This document shows, in pieces, positions 16,423-25,156 of a DNA stretch of 38,080 bases. How positions within the stretch are numbered: the stretch's first letter is position 1; the number at the start of each line of letters is the position of its first letter. The notes beneath the pieces are model-generated. The model was not told where the DNA came from. It worked only from the letters and a program-made list of their open reading frames with translations, and did not search any database. The position numbers were made by a program, and so were the translations under genes. The DNA lies in the NCBI GenBank assembly GCA_017458185.1, contig JAFTFY010000032.1:1-38080 (forward strand). Direction: 5' to 3'. This stretch comes from Neisseriaceae bacterium (GTDB taxonomy: Bacteria; Pseudomonadota; Gammaproteobacteria; Burkholderiales; Neisseriaceae).

Positions 16423-16532
16423 AAAATGCTTGCTTGAAAGTTTTCAGGCTGCCTGAAACAACTTTTAAGCACAACAACAGTACATAAAACCCTTTCAGGC
16501 TGCCTGAAAAATTAAAAGGAATATACAAAACA

Positions 16533-17150
16533 ATGAGTTACACTCGGCGACAATTTTTACTTTACACCGCTTTGGCAACGCTTGCCGCCTGTTCGTCCCA
16601 AGCCAAACACGCTCGCATAGCCAAAAACAGCACCGTTGTGGCTTTGGGCGATTCTTTAACCGAAGGTTTTGGTGCGTCTGTTGCCTATCCCACTGTTTTA
16701 CAACAATTAACAGGCTGGAATGTGGTCAATCATGGCGTTTCGGGCAACACTTCGGCGGATATTATTAACAGGCTGCCTGAAAGTTTATCGCTTAATCCTA
16801 AATTGATATTATTCGGCATTGGCGGTAATGATTTTTTACGCAAGGTTGATGAAAACGAAACAAAAAATAATATTATTAAAACCATTCAACAAATTAAAAA
16901 CAACCATATTCCTGTGGTATTGATTGCCGCGCCACATTTTACTGTGAGTGCTTTATTTGGCAGTTTCAAAGATCACCCGATGTATGAAGAAATAGCACGC
17001 CAAGAAAATATCCCCTTATTGGGCGATTTATGGTCAGAAGTTTTATCCGATAAGTCTTTGAAATCCGACCAAATTCACGCTAATGACGCAGGTTATCGTT
17101 ATTTTGCCGAAAAATTGGCACAATTCTTAAAACAACAAGGTTTTTTATAA
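16533..17150 (+). CDS. GDSL/SGNH esterase, predicted lipoprotein
   Basis: A TesA/arylesterase-like SGNH hydrolase of 205 residues. Block I is ALGDSLTEGFG with nucleophile S41, block III is IGGNDFL, and block V is DQIHAND with D179 and H182. The N-terminus has a lipobox (LAAC) with C20, so the mature enzyme is probably lipid-anchored. It also reads TRRQFLL, close to the twin-arginine export consensus, so export could be by Tat; this needs testing. An AAGGA ribosome-binding site lies upstream. The transglutaminase gene starts five bases downstream, so the two are co-transcribed. An uptake sequence is translated in frame as NRLPES near 16771. Confidence 0.9.
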   Translation: MSYTRRQFLLYTALATLAACSSQAKHARIAKNSTVVALGDSLTEGFGASVAYPTVLQQLTGWNVVNHGVSGNTSADIINRLPESLSLNPKLILFGIGGNDFLRKVDENETKNNIIKTIQQIKNNHIPVVLIAAPHFTVSALFGSFKDHPMYEEIARQENIPLLGDLWSEVLSDKSLKSDQIHANDAGYRYFAEKLAQFLKQQGFL

Positions 17151-17155
17151 ATAAA

Positions 17156-19126
17156 ATGCTTGCCGCTGATTTTATTCATCGCCCTGCTCCCATATTTGCT
17201 CAATATGCGTCTTTATGTGTATTGGCAATGATTGCTACGCCGATTTTAATACAATTACCCAAAAGCATAATGATTATATTTGCCTTATTTTGGGTGATTC
17301 GCATGATATTGATTAAACTGAATATCAAACCCTTAAAAGGTTTGCCCTTGGCATTGGTTTCTATTGCGGCAATTATTTTAATTTTTTCACAAACCAAATC
17401 TTTATTGGGACAAGACGGCGGCATTTCATTTTTGGTGATGATGGCACTGTTAAAATCCTATGAAAGCAAGGACATACGCGATTGGCAAGTGTTATTATTA
17501 GCCAGTTTATTTTTAACAGTCGGCACGCTGTTATTTTCGCAGGGCATTGTCAATACACTTTGGACGGCATTATGTTTGTTTGCGGTACTCACTTGTTTGA
17601 ACTTGCTTGACGGCGGTTCAAGTAAAGACGCACTCAAACAAGCGGCTCGTGGGCTAATTTTTGCCCTGCCTTTGGCGGTTATTTTCTTTATCGCCCTGCC
17701 CCGTCCCGAAAATCCGCCCGTGCGATTTATGCCTGTGGCAGAAAACACCACTGCCCAAACAGGCTTATCCGACACGCTCTCACCTGGTTCGTTTTCCGAA
17801 CTGGTGCAAGATGACGAACCTGCGTTTAATGTGGTGTTTCAAAACAATTTTGTGCCGAAAAACAATCAATTATATTGGAAAGTATTGATTATGCCCGACT
17901 TCGATGGCAGAAGTTGGAAAGCCCGTCAGCCATTTTTTCGCTTGGACAACAACGAAATGCAGGAGCGTTTTTCAGGCAGCACCAACACTGTGCATTACGA
18001 AATTATTGCCAAAGACTGGAACGGCTATTTTCCTGCGTTAGATTACACAACAGATGTACCGATGCGGCAAATGCAACTCTTTCACACAGGCAGTACCATG
18101 GTGTGGCGGCGTTCCAACCAGCACCGCCGTTTTGTGTTGGGCTCGGTACTCACCGACCGTATGAATGAAAATATGCAAGATATGTGGATGCGTGGTTATT
18201 TGCGACTGCCCAATGGCGTTGCCCCGCAAACACGCGAACTTACCGCACAACTGTTAAGCCAAAGCAGTACAGACGAAGAATTTATACAACAAGCATTTGA
18301 TTATTTTAAGAAAAACAACTTTTCCTACACACTTAACCCGCCGCCATTGAGCCAATATCCAGATGAAACAGACGCTTTTATGTTTCATTCTAAACAAGGT
18401 TTTTGCGGTCATTTTGCGTCTGCTTTTGCGGTGATGATGCGGCAAGCAGGATTGCCTGCCCGTGTGATTAGCGGCTATCAAGGCGGCACTTATGACGAAT
18501 CCGCCCAATTTTGGCAGATTCGCAGTCGCGATGCTCATGCTTGGGTAGAAGTATGGCTGCCTGAACAAAAACAATGGCGAAGAATCGACCCCACTGCCGC
18601 CGTATCAAACCGCACAGAATTAGGTTTGAACGAATTATTAGGCAATACAAGCGGATTATTTTCGTGGTATCAATTACAAAAAATCGGTGCCAAAATACAA
18701 TTTCACTGGCAAAGCAAAGTGGTTGAATACGACACCGAACGCCAAAACGCCCTATTTCGCCGTTTAGGCTTGGGACGCGTGAGTGCGTCATCGGTTTTAG
18801 CCATTCTGCTGATTGGCGGAGCATTAGCCGCAACACCGATTGCCTTATGGTATCGCCGCCGTTTTTACCAACGGCAAAACCCATTAGCAGACGGTTTTTT
18901 ACGCCTAAAAGAACAATTAACAGGCGACAGGGATTTTGCCTTATCACTAACAGCACACGATTTTTTAGACGAATTACAGCAACAAGGTAGCCTAAATAAC
19001 GAAATAAAACAATTAGTTAAAGACTACATTGCCTTACGCTACGGCACAGACACCCCGCCCAAAACCCAAGTTTTACAATGGGCAAGACGCTGCAAAAAAA
19101 TCTGCCGTAAATATCGAGTGGAATAA
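17156..19126 (+). CDS. TgpA-like membrane transglutaminase (DUF3488 plus transglutaminase core)
   Basis: A 656-residue inner-membrane protein. Residues about 10-185 form several membrane helices (DUF3488), then a periplasmic region carries a transglutaminase-like domain with the complete triad: C417 in QGFCGHFASAFAVMMRQAGLP, H461 in SRDAHAWVEVW and D478 in RRIDPTA. A further membrane helix follows (VLAILLIGGALAATPIALWY), then a cytoplasmic tail with the DUF4129-like FLRLKEQLTG. The P. aeruginosa relative TgpA is essential and linked to the cell envelope; its partners are usually MoxR and DUF58 proteins. Here the partner is the upstream GDSL lipoprotein, five bases away. A terminator is not obvious; an uptake sequence follows at 19140. 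Confidence 0.92.
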   Translation: MLAADFIHRPAPIFAQYASLCVLAMIATPILIQLPKSIMIIFALFWVIRMILIKLNIKPLKGLPLALVSIAAIILIFSQTKSLLGQDGGISFLVMMALLKSYESKDIRDWQVLLLASLFLTVGTLLFSQGIVNTLWTALCLFAVLTCLNLLDGGSSKDALKQAARGLIFALPLAVIFFIALPRPENPPVRFMPVAENTTAQTGLSDTLSPGSFSELVQDDEPAFNVVFQNNFVPKNNQLYWKVLIMPDFDGRSWKARQPFFRLDNNEMQERFSGSTNTVHYEIIAKDWNGYFPALDYTTDVPMRQMQLFHTGSTMVWRRSNQHRRFVLGSVLTDRMNENMQDMWMRGYLRLPNGVAPQTRELTAQLLSQSSTDEEFIQQAFDYFKKNNFSYTLNPPPLSQYPDETDAFMFHSKQGFCGHFASAFAVMMRQAGLPARVISGYQGGTYDESAQFWQIRSRDAHAWVEVWLPEQKQWRRIDPTAAVSNRTELGLNELLGNTSGLFSWYQLQKIGAKIQFHWQSKVVEYDTERQNALFRRLGLGRVSASSVLAILLIGGALAATPIALWYRRRFYQRQNPLADGFLRLKEQLTGDRDFALSLTAHDFLDELQQQGSLNNEIKQLVKDYIALRYGTDTPPKTQVLQWARRCKKICRKYRVE

Positions 19127-19442
19127 GTGTAGAAAACCTTTTCAGGCAGCCTGAAACTTTGTTTTATTTGATACAACGCAAACAATCAGTATCTTTTTTA
19201 CCACACTTTATTTTTTGCTTTATGGCGAATAAAAAGCGGGTAGTTATATATAACATATTGAAATAAATTAAAAAAATAATCAAATACAAAGGATATGGTT
19301 TTTATTTTGGGTTAATTTTGTGGCGTATTTTTATCATTTAGTACTATACAAACCTTTTGAAAATGTGGTAAAATCACGAGAATGTGTAATTTTAATTAGA
19401 TTACGCTCAATCAAAATGACCGTAAAAGAGAAGGACAATCTT
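19127..19442 (+). other. Upstream region of the three-gene signalling operon
   Basis: A 316-base AT-rich gap. It holds the uptake sequence near 19140 and a weak promoter candidate, TTGTGG (19317-19322) with TACTAT 18 bases later. The reading frame of the lipoprotein stays open back to 19320, but those residues look like untranslated leader. No repeat of the other families is present. Confidence 0.35.
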
Positions 19443-20456
19443 ATGAAAATGCGGAAACTTTGTATGGCTGTGAGCATGGTGTTGGGCTTGGCTGCTTGTG
19501 GGGCGGGTCAAGAACAAGTTTCAACAACAATACCTGAATCATCAATTGGTGCGAGTATCAGTAGTATTGATACCAACCCATTCTTCGTAGATATGTACAA
19601 TACGCTGCGAACTGTGGGCAGTGAAAACCCACAAATTCATTTGCAATTAGACTCTGCACACGACAGTGTGGAACAACAAAACAAGCAAATTGAAGACATG
19701 ATTAACAACGGTGCCAAAGCCTTAATCGTGCTGTTGGTTAGCCCCAAAAACGGTGCAGAATTTGCTGCCAAAATGTGTAACCGCCGTATTCCTGTGGTGT
19801 ATGTATATCGCTCACCTGGTGCCAAAGCCTTGCAAGAGTGCGACATTGCGTATTACGCAGGTCCTGACGACCGTCAAGCAGGCATTTTGCAAGCAGGTTT
19901 GGTGTTAGAGGGCTGGCAGGAACACTCCGAATGGGATAAAAACGGCGATGGTAAAATGCAGGTCGCTGTGCTTGAGGGAACTGTTGGCGTGCCGTCTTCT
20001 AAACAGCGTTCAGACTGGGTGATTTCTTCTTTGAAATTTCACCCCGAAGGTGGTTTAGGTGCGGATTCTGTGGATATTGTCTTCCGTGAAACAGGCAAAT
20101 ACGACACCACTTACGCCAAAGAAGTAACCGAAAAATGGCTCAAATCACCCGATTTCGATAAAGTGGAAGTGATTATTTCTGGCGGTGATTCTATGTCTAT
20201 GGGCGTGGTTGAAGTGTTGGAACAAAACAACAAGAAACTGCCGATTTACAGCATTAACGGCATGGCAGATACGATTGAAGCGGTCAAACGCGGTCGCATT
20301 GAAGCAACCATTATTAACGACCAAGACACCTTTATGCGTGCCGCTGTGCGTATGGCTGCCAACTTAACCAACGACCGTCCTGCTACAGAAGGTATTTATG
20401 CGGACATGGACGAAGGCGGTTCGGTGTTGATTCCTTTGAAACGCTTGGACAAATAA
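19443..20456 (+). CDS. Periplasmic sugar-binding-like lipoprotein (MglB fold)
   Basis: A 337-residue type I periplasmic binding protein. MKMRKLCMAVSMVLGLAAC is a lipoprotein signal with C19, so it is probably membrane-anchored. It aligns in pattern with galactose/glucose-binding protein MglB: SSIDTNPFF at the N-lobe, AKALIVLLVSP, AYYAGPDDRQAG, a calcium-loop-like DKNGDGKMQ starting at D165, VISGGDSMSMGVVEVLE and ATIINDQDTF. Several sugar contacts of MglB are not kept (see findings), so the ligand is open. A GAAGGA ribosome-binding site precedes the ATG at 19443. No ABC ATPase or permease gene is adjacent; the CheA-like kinase gene starts 22 bases downstream. A role as the ligand sensor of the kinase is inferred. 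Confidence 0.88.
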   Translation: MKMRKLCMAVSMVLGLAACGAGQEQVSTTIPESSIGASISSIDTNPFFVDMYNTLRTVGSENPQIHLQLDSAHDSVEQQNKQIEDMINNGAKALIVLLVSPKNGAEFAAKMCNRRIPVVYVYRSPGAKALQECDIAYYAGPDDRQAGILQAGLVLEGWQEHSEWDKNGDGKMQVAVLEGTVGVPSSKQRSDWVISSLKFHPEGGLGADSVDIVFRETGKYDTTYAKEVTEKWLKSPDFDKVEVIISGGDSMSMGVVEVLEQNNKKLPIYSINGMADTIEAVKRGRIEATIINDQDTFMRAAVRMAANLTNDRPATEGIYADMDEGGSVLIPLKRLDK

Positions 20457-20478
20457 TCAGTAAAGAAAGGGCTTGATA

Positions 20479-22650
20479 ATGGCTGAAAAAACCAAACACG
20501 GTGCAGGCAATGAGAGTTTGTTTGCCAAATACAGCACCTTAATTCTGTCGATTGCGGGTTTCTTGTTGCTGATTGTGATTTTGTCTTTGGCAACCTATTA
20601 CTACACCAACAAGATTACCCAAGAAACGCAAAAAGTGGCATTGATTGGTGAGCAAGGTGAGATTACACAAGAAATTGCACGGATTGCGTTCTCGCAAGAA
20701 TCTTATTTAACAAATGCGGTGTTTGACCGTTACCAAAAAGACGGTAAATTAGTCAATCGTATTGCTTTGGAAGATTTTCCACAAAACACGCTGTTCCGCC
20801 GCACGGAAATGAAACGCTTGGCAGACCGCTTTAACGAAATTCAGTTGCGTTTGGAAAACGGCGGTGAATTAGCCGACCGTCAAGGCAATATCATCACCGT
20901 AACGCCTGTGGAATTGGCAGCAACGCGTACAAACTTGGAACAAGCACGCACGGTGTGGGATTACTACTATCCTTTGATTACTGAATTTGAGTTGGAAGCG
21001 GAAACGGGCTTTTTAACGCGTGATTACGCCACTTATGTGATGGAATACACCCGACAATACAACCGCACTCTGCAACGGGATTCCGGCCGTGTGTCGCGTT
21101 TAATTCAAAACTATGTGGATAGATTGCAAAAAGAACTCTTTTGGATTCAAACCGCAGGCGTGCTGTTGGCATTGGCACTGTTCTTCTTGATGATTTTCGG
21201 TGTGATTCGTCAGTTAATTGCGGGCGACCGTAAATTGGCAGAAGCACGGCGTGAAACCGAAGAAATTCTGGAAACCATTAACGAAGGTTTGTTCTTGGTG
21301 GATAGAGATTTGAATATCGGTCATCAATATTCTGCTCACTTGGAAAACATTATCGGTCAAAAAGATATTGGCGGTAAAAAACTCAACGAAGTGCTGTCTA
21401 AATTGGTGGATAGAGAAACGATGGATGTTACAGGCACATTCATTGAGCAGTTGTATTCTGACTGGGTAGTGGAAGACCTGATTGACGACTTAAACCCATT
21501 GCGTCGTATCCGTGTGGAAGTTGATGACTTTTCAGGCTACTATGTAACCCGTTATTTGGACTTCAAATTCTCTCGCGTGTATTCAGGCGATGAAATCGAC
21601 AAGGTATTGTGTTCGGTTGCCGATATTACAGACGCGGTGATTTTGGAAGAAAAATTGGCAGCAGAACGCGAACAAAACGACCGCCAAATCGAAATGTTAG
21701 GCACGATTTTGTCCGCTGACCCTGCGATGTTGGACACTTTCATTACCACAACTAAACGCCGTATTAACGACATTAACTCGGCATTGCGTCGTCCTGAAAG
21801 AAGTCAATCGGCATTGCAAGAAAAAGCCAAACTCATTTTCCGCGAAGCCCACAGTATGAAAGGTGAAGCATCTGCCTTGAAACTGACTTCATTCGTTTCA
21901 CAATGCGAAGGCTTTGAGAGCAAAATTAAAGAATTGCAACAAAGCCCCCGTTTGACAGGTAACGACTTCTTGGGCTTAACCGTGATGTTGGACGAAATTA
22001 TTTCGTTAAACGATGTGATTGCGAATTTGAGCGATCGCATTAGCGGTGGTCGTGCAACAGGTGGCGGCACTGCGGCACCGATGGTGGCAAGCAATGCTAT
22101 GCAAAAATACTTTACTTCGTTTGCCAACGACATTGCCGAACGCAATGGCAAAAAAGTGCAACTGTTGTGTCAAGGTATGGACGATGGCTTGCTTTCAGGC
22201 AGCCTGCAAGATACGGTTAAAGACATTGCGATGCAAATGTTGCGAAACGCAGTGGTACACGGCGTGGAAGACCCGATTGACCGCAGACGCATTGGCAAAC
22301 CTGAAATGGGCAGCGTTCAGTTGTTGCTCACCCGCAAACCAGGTAATATGGCTGAATTGTTAGTCGAAGATGACGGTTCTGGCTTGCACTACGACAAAAT
22401 CCGCCAAAAATTGGTGGAAAACGGCACTTGCACACCCGAACAAGCACGCGAAATGCAAAAACGCGATTTGATTATGCACTTGTTTGATTCGGGTCTTTCA
22501 ACCGCCGATAAAGGCAACGAAGACGCAGGTCGTGGCGTGGGTATGGACATTGTTCGCGAACGCATTGCCGATATTCACGGCAAACTGAAAATTGCTTCCG
22601 AAGAAGGACAATTCACCCGCTTTACCGTTACTTTCCCATTGGGCGTATAA
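20479..22650 (+). CDS. Membrane-bound CheA-like histidine kinase with periplasmic and PAS sensor domains
   Basis: A 723-residue single-chain sensor kinase. Membrane helix 1 lies at about 18-42, a periplasmic helical domain at about 43-220, helix 2 at about 222-243, and a PAS-like domain at about 255-395 (ILETINEGLFLVDRDLNIGH to VADITDAV). Next come an HPt domain with the phospho-accepting H458 in FREAHSMKGEASAL, and a CheA-type ATPase domain: N-box MLRNAVVHGVEDPIDRR (587 on), G1 VEDDGSGL (629 on), G2 GRGVGMDIV (684 on). I see no CheW-like domain, no P2 domain and no receiver. The order HPt before ATPase and the CheA-type N-box set it apart from ordinary sensor kinases. The ATG at 20479 is preferred over a TTG at 20473, with AAAGGG upstream. 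Confidence 0.9.
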   Translation: MAEKTKHGAGNESLFAKYSTLILSIAGFLLLIVILSLATYYYTNKITQETQKVALIGEQGEITQEIARIAFSQESYLTNAVFDRYQKDGKLVNRIALEDFPQNTLFRRTEMKRLADRFNEIQLRLENGGELADRQGNIITVTPVELAATRTNLEQARTVWDYYYPLITEFELEAETGFLTRDYATYVMEYTRQYNRTLQRDSGRVSRLIQNYVDRLQKELFWIQTAGVLLALALFFLMIFGVIRQLIAGDRKLAEARRETEEILETINEGLFLVDRDLNIGHQYSAHLENIIGQKDIGGKKLNEVLSKLVDRETMDVTGTFIEQLYSDWVVEDLIDDLNPLRRIRVEVDDFSGYYVTRYLDFKFSRVYSGDEIDKVLCSVADITDAVILEEKLAAEREQNDRQIEMLGTILSADPAMLDTFITTTKRRINDINSALRRPERSQSALQEKAKLIFREAHSMKGEASALKLTSFVSQCEGFESKIKELQQSPRLTGNDFLGLTVMLDEIISLNDVIANLSDRISGGRATGGGTAAPMVASNAMQKYFTSFANDIAERNGKKVQLLCQGMDDGLLSGSLQDTVKDIAMQMLRNAVVHGVEDPIDRRRIGKPEMGSVQLLLTRKPGNMAELLVEDDGSGLHYDKIRQKLVENGTCTPEQAREMQKRDLIMHLFDSGLSTADKGNEDAGRGVGMDIVRERIADIHGKLKIASEEGQFTRFTVTFPLGV

Positions 22651-22668
22651 CATAGGAGTACAACGCTT

Positions 22669-23061
22669 ATGCATAAGTTAATGATTGTCGATGACTCAAA
22701 CATTATTCGCAAACGAATCGAACGCAGTTTCGACAACAATCAGTTTGAATTAGTCGCTGTCGCATGCGATGGTGCAGAAGCCATTCAAAAATGCAAAGAG
22801 TTTAGTCCTGATGTGGTTACTATGGATTTGACCATGCCTAATATTGACGGCTTGGAATGTATCCGCAACTTGGTTGGCATTAAACCCACTATCAATATTT
22901 TGGTAGTCTCGGCTTTGTCGGACAAAGCAACAGGTTTGTTGGCGATTAAATACGGTGCAAGGGGCTTTATCTGCAAACCCTTTACAGACGAGCAGTTAAT
23001 CGAAGGCTTAAACAAAATGATTCGTTTCGACTTGGCAAAAAAAGGTGCGAAGAAGAAATAA
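22669..23061 (+). CDS. CheY-like single-domain response regulator
   Basis: A 130-residue receiver domain with no output domain. All catalytic positions are present: D8 and D9 (MIVDDSN), phospho-acceptor D54 (VTMDLTMPNIDGL), S83 (VVSALSD) and K105 (FICKPF). An AGGAG ribosome-binding site lies nine bases before the ATG, and the gene starts 18 bases after the kinase stop, so it is the likely phosphorylation partner of that kinase. The C-terminus ends in a basic tail (DLAKKGAKKK). Output must be by protein contact. No flagellar gene is visible, so pilus-driven or gliding motility, or another target, is possible. Confidence 0.93.
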   Translation: MHKLMIVDDSNIIRKRIERSFDNNQFELVAVACDGAEAIQKCKEFSPDVVTMDLTMPNIDGLECIRNLVGIKPTINILVVSALSDKATGLLAIKYGARGFICKPFTDEQLIEGLNKMIRFDLAKKGAKKK

Positions 23062-23111
23062 TCTTGTGCAAAATGTTTGTGAGATTTTTCGTGAGATTTT
23101 CACAAACCAAC

Positions 23112-23140
23112 AAACGCCCACAGTTGTGGGCGTTTTTTTT
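23112..23140 (+). terminator. Rho-independent terminator of the signalling operon
   Basis: Stem AAACGCCCACA and TGTGGGCGTTT followed by a run of T, 50 bases after the CheY-like stop codon. An uptake sequence follows at 23144. Confidence 0.9.
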
Positions 23141-23158
23141 GGGTTTCAGGCTGCCTGA

Positions 23159-23692
23159 AAAGCAGTGAGTAGTGAGCAGTGAGCGTGAGCAGTTATTTTG
23201 TTTTGCCTTGCGGCAAAACGGATTATTTTTAAGATATAGTCAAACAACTTCAAAATGTTAAAAACTGTGTCATTGCGAGCCGAGACAAAGTCTCGGCGTG
23301 GCAATCCAATGAATTGCATAGCAATTCATCAACGCCGCAGGCGTTGTAACGGACTTATCTGTTATCATTTCAGGCAGCCTTAAATTGCTTATGAACCTTG
23401 TCGTTATAACGCCTTGCGGCGTTGGTAAAAAAATCTTCGATTTTTTTACTGGATTACCACGCCTTGACTTTCGTCAAGGCTCGTAATGACACACAGGATT
23501 AAATTAAAATTGTAGAATATTTATGCACAGTGCGTTATTTTTATTTTTTGTATTTTGAAGTTGTTTGACTATAACGCTTCGATTTGCTTTTCAGGCTGCC
23601 TGAAAGAAAATCGAAGCGTTATCTAAAAATATATCTGTCAATCCGCAGGATTGACTTAATCACTGCTAACTGCTAACTGCCAACTGCTCACT
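23159..23692. repeat. Intergenic gene-end element, copy 2, interrupted by a MITE
   Basis: The left part (23159-23236) has AGTGAG units and the GCCTTGCGGC hairpin seen at 1410. The right part (23572-23692) has ACGCTTCGAT..uptake sequence..ATCGAAGCGT, then a hairpin of GTCAATCC and GGATTGAC, and CTAACTGC units. Aligned to copy 1, the break is at GA|TA|ACG, with TA duplicated on both sides of the inserted MITE. It abuts the ruvC stop codon. The 634-base gap 23062-23695 is otherwise only the terminator and an uptake sequence. Confidence 0.75.
23237..23571. mobile_element. 335-bp MITE, copy B (inverted relative to copy A)
   Basis: Flanked by TA on both sides (23235-23236, 23572-23573). Arms TAGTCAAACAACTTC and GAAGTTGTTTGACTA. 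Read on the minus strand it matches the copy at 2628-2962 in order and in length (335 bp each). Some internal hairpin stems have been replaced by unrelated but still self-complementary sequence, for example GCCGAGAC and GTCTCGGC here. Confidence 0.8.
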
Positions 23693-23695
23693 GCC

Positions 23696-24214
23696 TTAAA
23701 CAAACCGCCCCCCTTTCACCTTTCTTGCTCCCAAGTTTTTCATCATTAAATGATTGCGTAAATGGTGTGTGAGTGCCACAGCCAAAGCATCTGCCGCGTC
23801 TGCTTGTGGTTTTTCGGACAATTTCAGCATTTGCATTACCATATGTTGCACCTGCTGTTTGGCGGCTTTGCCTTTGCCCACAACCGCTTGTTTTACCTGC
23901 AAAGCGGAATATTCAAACACCGATAAACCATTTAGCGTTAAAGCCGCAATCGCCGCCCCCCTTGCCTGCCCTAACATCAGCGTGGAAGACGGATTAACAT
24001 TTACAAACACCTGCTCAATCGCTGCCACTTGTGGTTGATAACGCTTGACAATTTCAAAAATATCTTCGGCAATAATATGCAAACGGCGTGGCAAAGCCGC
24101 ATTAGGCGGCGTGCGAATGCAGCCTGACGCAATATAAACGCTGTCTTTGCCGACAATATCAATCACCCCAAAACCTGTGGTACGACTGCCTGGGTCTATG
24201 CCTAAAATTCTCAT
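23696..24214 (-). CDS. ruvC: Holliday-junction endonuclease RuvC
   Basis: Cuts Holliday junctions in the RuvABC pathway. The 172-residue protein starts [18 protein letters not shown] with catalytic D7, and has E67 in AAIEQVFVN and D139 and D142 in [14 protein letters not shown]. The conserved [16 protein letters not shown] loop is intact. The frame stays open 29 codons upstream to 24301, but that part would translate an uptake sequence (FRQP) and is not conserved, so the ATG at 24214 is chosen. ruvA and ruvB are not in the window. It is divergent from cysE. Confidence 0.96.
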   Translation of the reverse strand: MRILGIDPGSRTTGFGVIDIVGKDSVYIASGCIRTPPNAALPRRLHIIAEDIFEIVKRYQPQVAAIEQVFVNVNPSSTLMLGQARGAAIAALTLNGLSVFEYSALQVKQAVVGKGKAAKQQVQHMVMQMLKLSEKPQADAADALAVALTHHLRNHLMMKNLGARKVKGGRFV

Positions 24215-24321
24215 GGTATTTTTGGCGTAAAAATAAAATGAATTGTACTGTTTTATTATCATAACTGCAAAAGGCTGCCTGAAACTGTTAAAATACGGCA
24301 CTTTATTGGGTGAAAATCACG

Positions 24322-25116
24322 ATGAAAAAACAATCTTTATCAGGAGACGCGTTGTGGCAACGCATTCGTGAAGAAGCAAAAGCCGAAGTGGCAGCGGAAC
24401 CCGCTCTCGCCAGTTTCTTAAACTTAACCGTATTGCGACACGACAGTTTAAGCCGTGTGTTGGCGTTTCATTTGTCGGGCAAGTTATCCAACGCCGTGAG
24501 TGCGGTGTTGGACGCACGCGCTTTGTACGAAATTTTTATGCAGGTCTTGCGTGCTAATCCCGATATTATTGCTGCCACAGAAGCAGATATTGTCGCACAT
24601 TATGAACGCGACCCTGCGTGTAACGCCCTATCCACGCCGCTTTTGTATTTCAAAGGCTTTCACGCCTTGCAAACGCACCGCATTAACCATCAACTGTGGC
24701 AAGACGGTCGTAGGACGCTCGCTTATTGCTTGCAAAATCGTATGTCGGAAGTGTTTGGCGTGGATATTCACCCTGCGGCACAAGTCGGTAAAGGCATTAT
24801 GTTCGACCACGGCACGGGCTTGGTGATTGGCGAAACCGCTCGCTTGGGCGATAATATTTCCATTTTGCACGGCGTAACATTAGGCGGCTCGGGCAAGGAA
24901 TCGGGCGATAGACACCCGAAAATTGGCAATGGCGTGATGATTGGGGCGAATGCGTCTGTTTTGGGCAATATTACCATAGGCGATTGTGCCAGAATTGGGG
25001 CAGGCAGTGTGGTGGTGAAAGATGTCCCGCCGCGTTCGACCGTTGTCGGCGTGCCTGCTCAAATTGTGGGACACGATGAAAAAATGCCTGCGGATTTAAT
25101 GAATCAATGTTTGTAA
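24322..25116 (+). CDS. cysE: Serine O-acetyltransferase
   Basis: Makes O-acetylserine, the precursor of cysteine. The 264-residue protein has the N-terminal helical domain (LWQRIREEAKAEVAAEPALA, LYEIFMQVL, RDPAC) and a left-handed beta-helix built from hexapeptide repeats (VDIHPAAQVGKGIMFDHGTG, LVIGETARLGDNISILHGVT, PKIGNGVMIGANASVLGNIT). Catalytic residues D and H are seen in the family motifs RDPAC and MFDHGTGLVIGE, and the helix ends with VPPRSTVVGVPAQIV. A GTG four codons upstream (24310) is an alternative start; the ATG at 24322 is preferred, although no strong ribosome-binding site decides it. It is followed by an entericidin-like gene. Confidence 0.95.
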   Translation: MKKQSLSGDALWQRIREEAKAEVAAEPALASFLNLTVLRHDSLSRVLAFHLSGKLSNAVSAVLDARALYEIFMQVLRANPDIIAATEADIVAHYERDPACNALSTPLLYFKGFHALQTHRINHQLWQDGRRTLAYCLQNRMSEVFGVDIHPAAQVGKGIMFDHGTGLVIGETARLGDNISILHGVTLGGSGKESGDRHPKIGNGVMIGANASVLGNITIGDCARIGAGSVVVKDVPPRSTVVGVPAQIVGHDEKMPADLMNQCL

Positions 25117-25156
25117 TCGTTTCAGGCTGCCTGAAAAGATATTAGGAGTAAAAACA

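Noticed and set aside
19320..19442. A 41-residue N-terminal extension of the sugar-binding-like lipoprotein
   Set aside because: It would start with TTG, bury the lipoprotein signal and lacks a ribosome-binding site; the ATG at 19443 has both a good site and the signal at the N-terminus.
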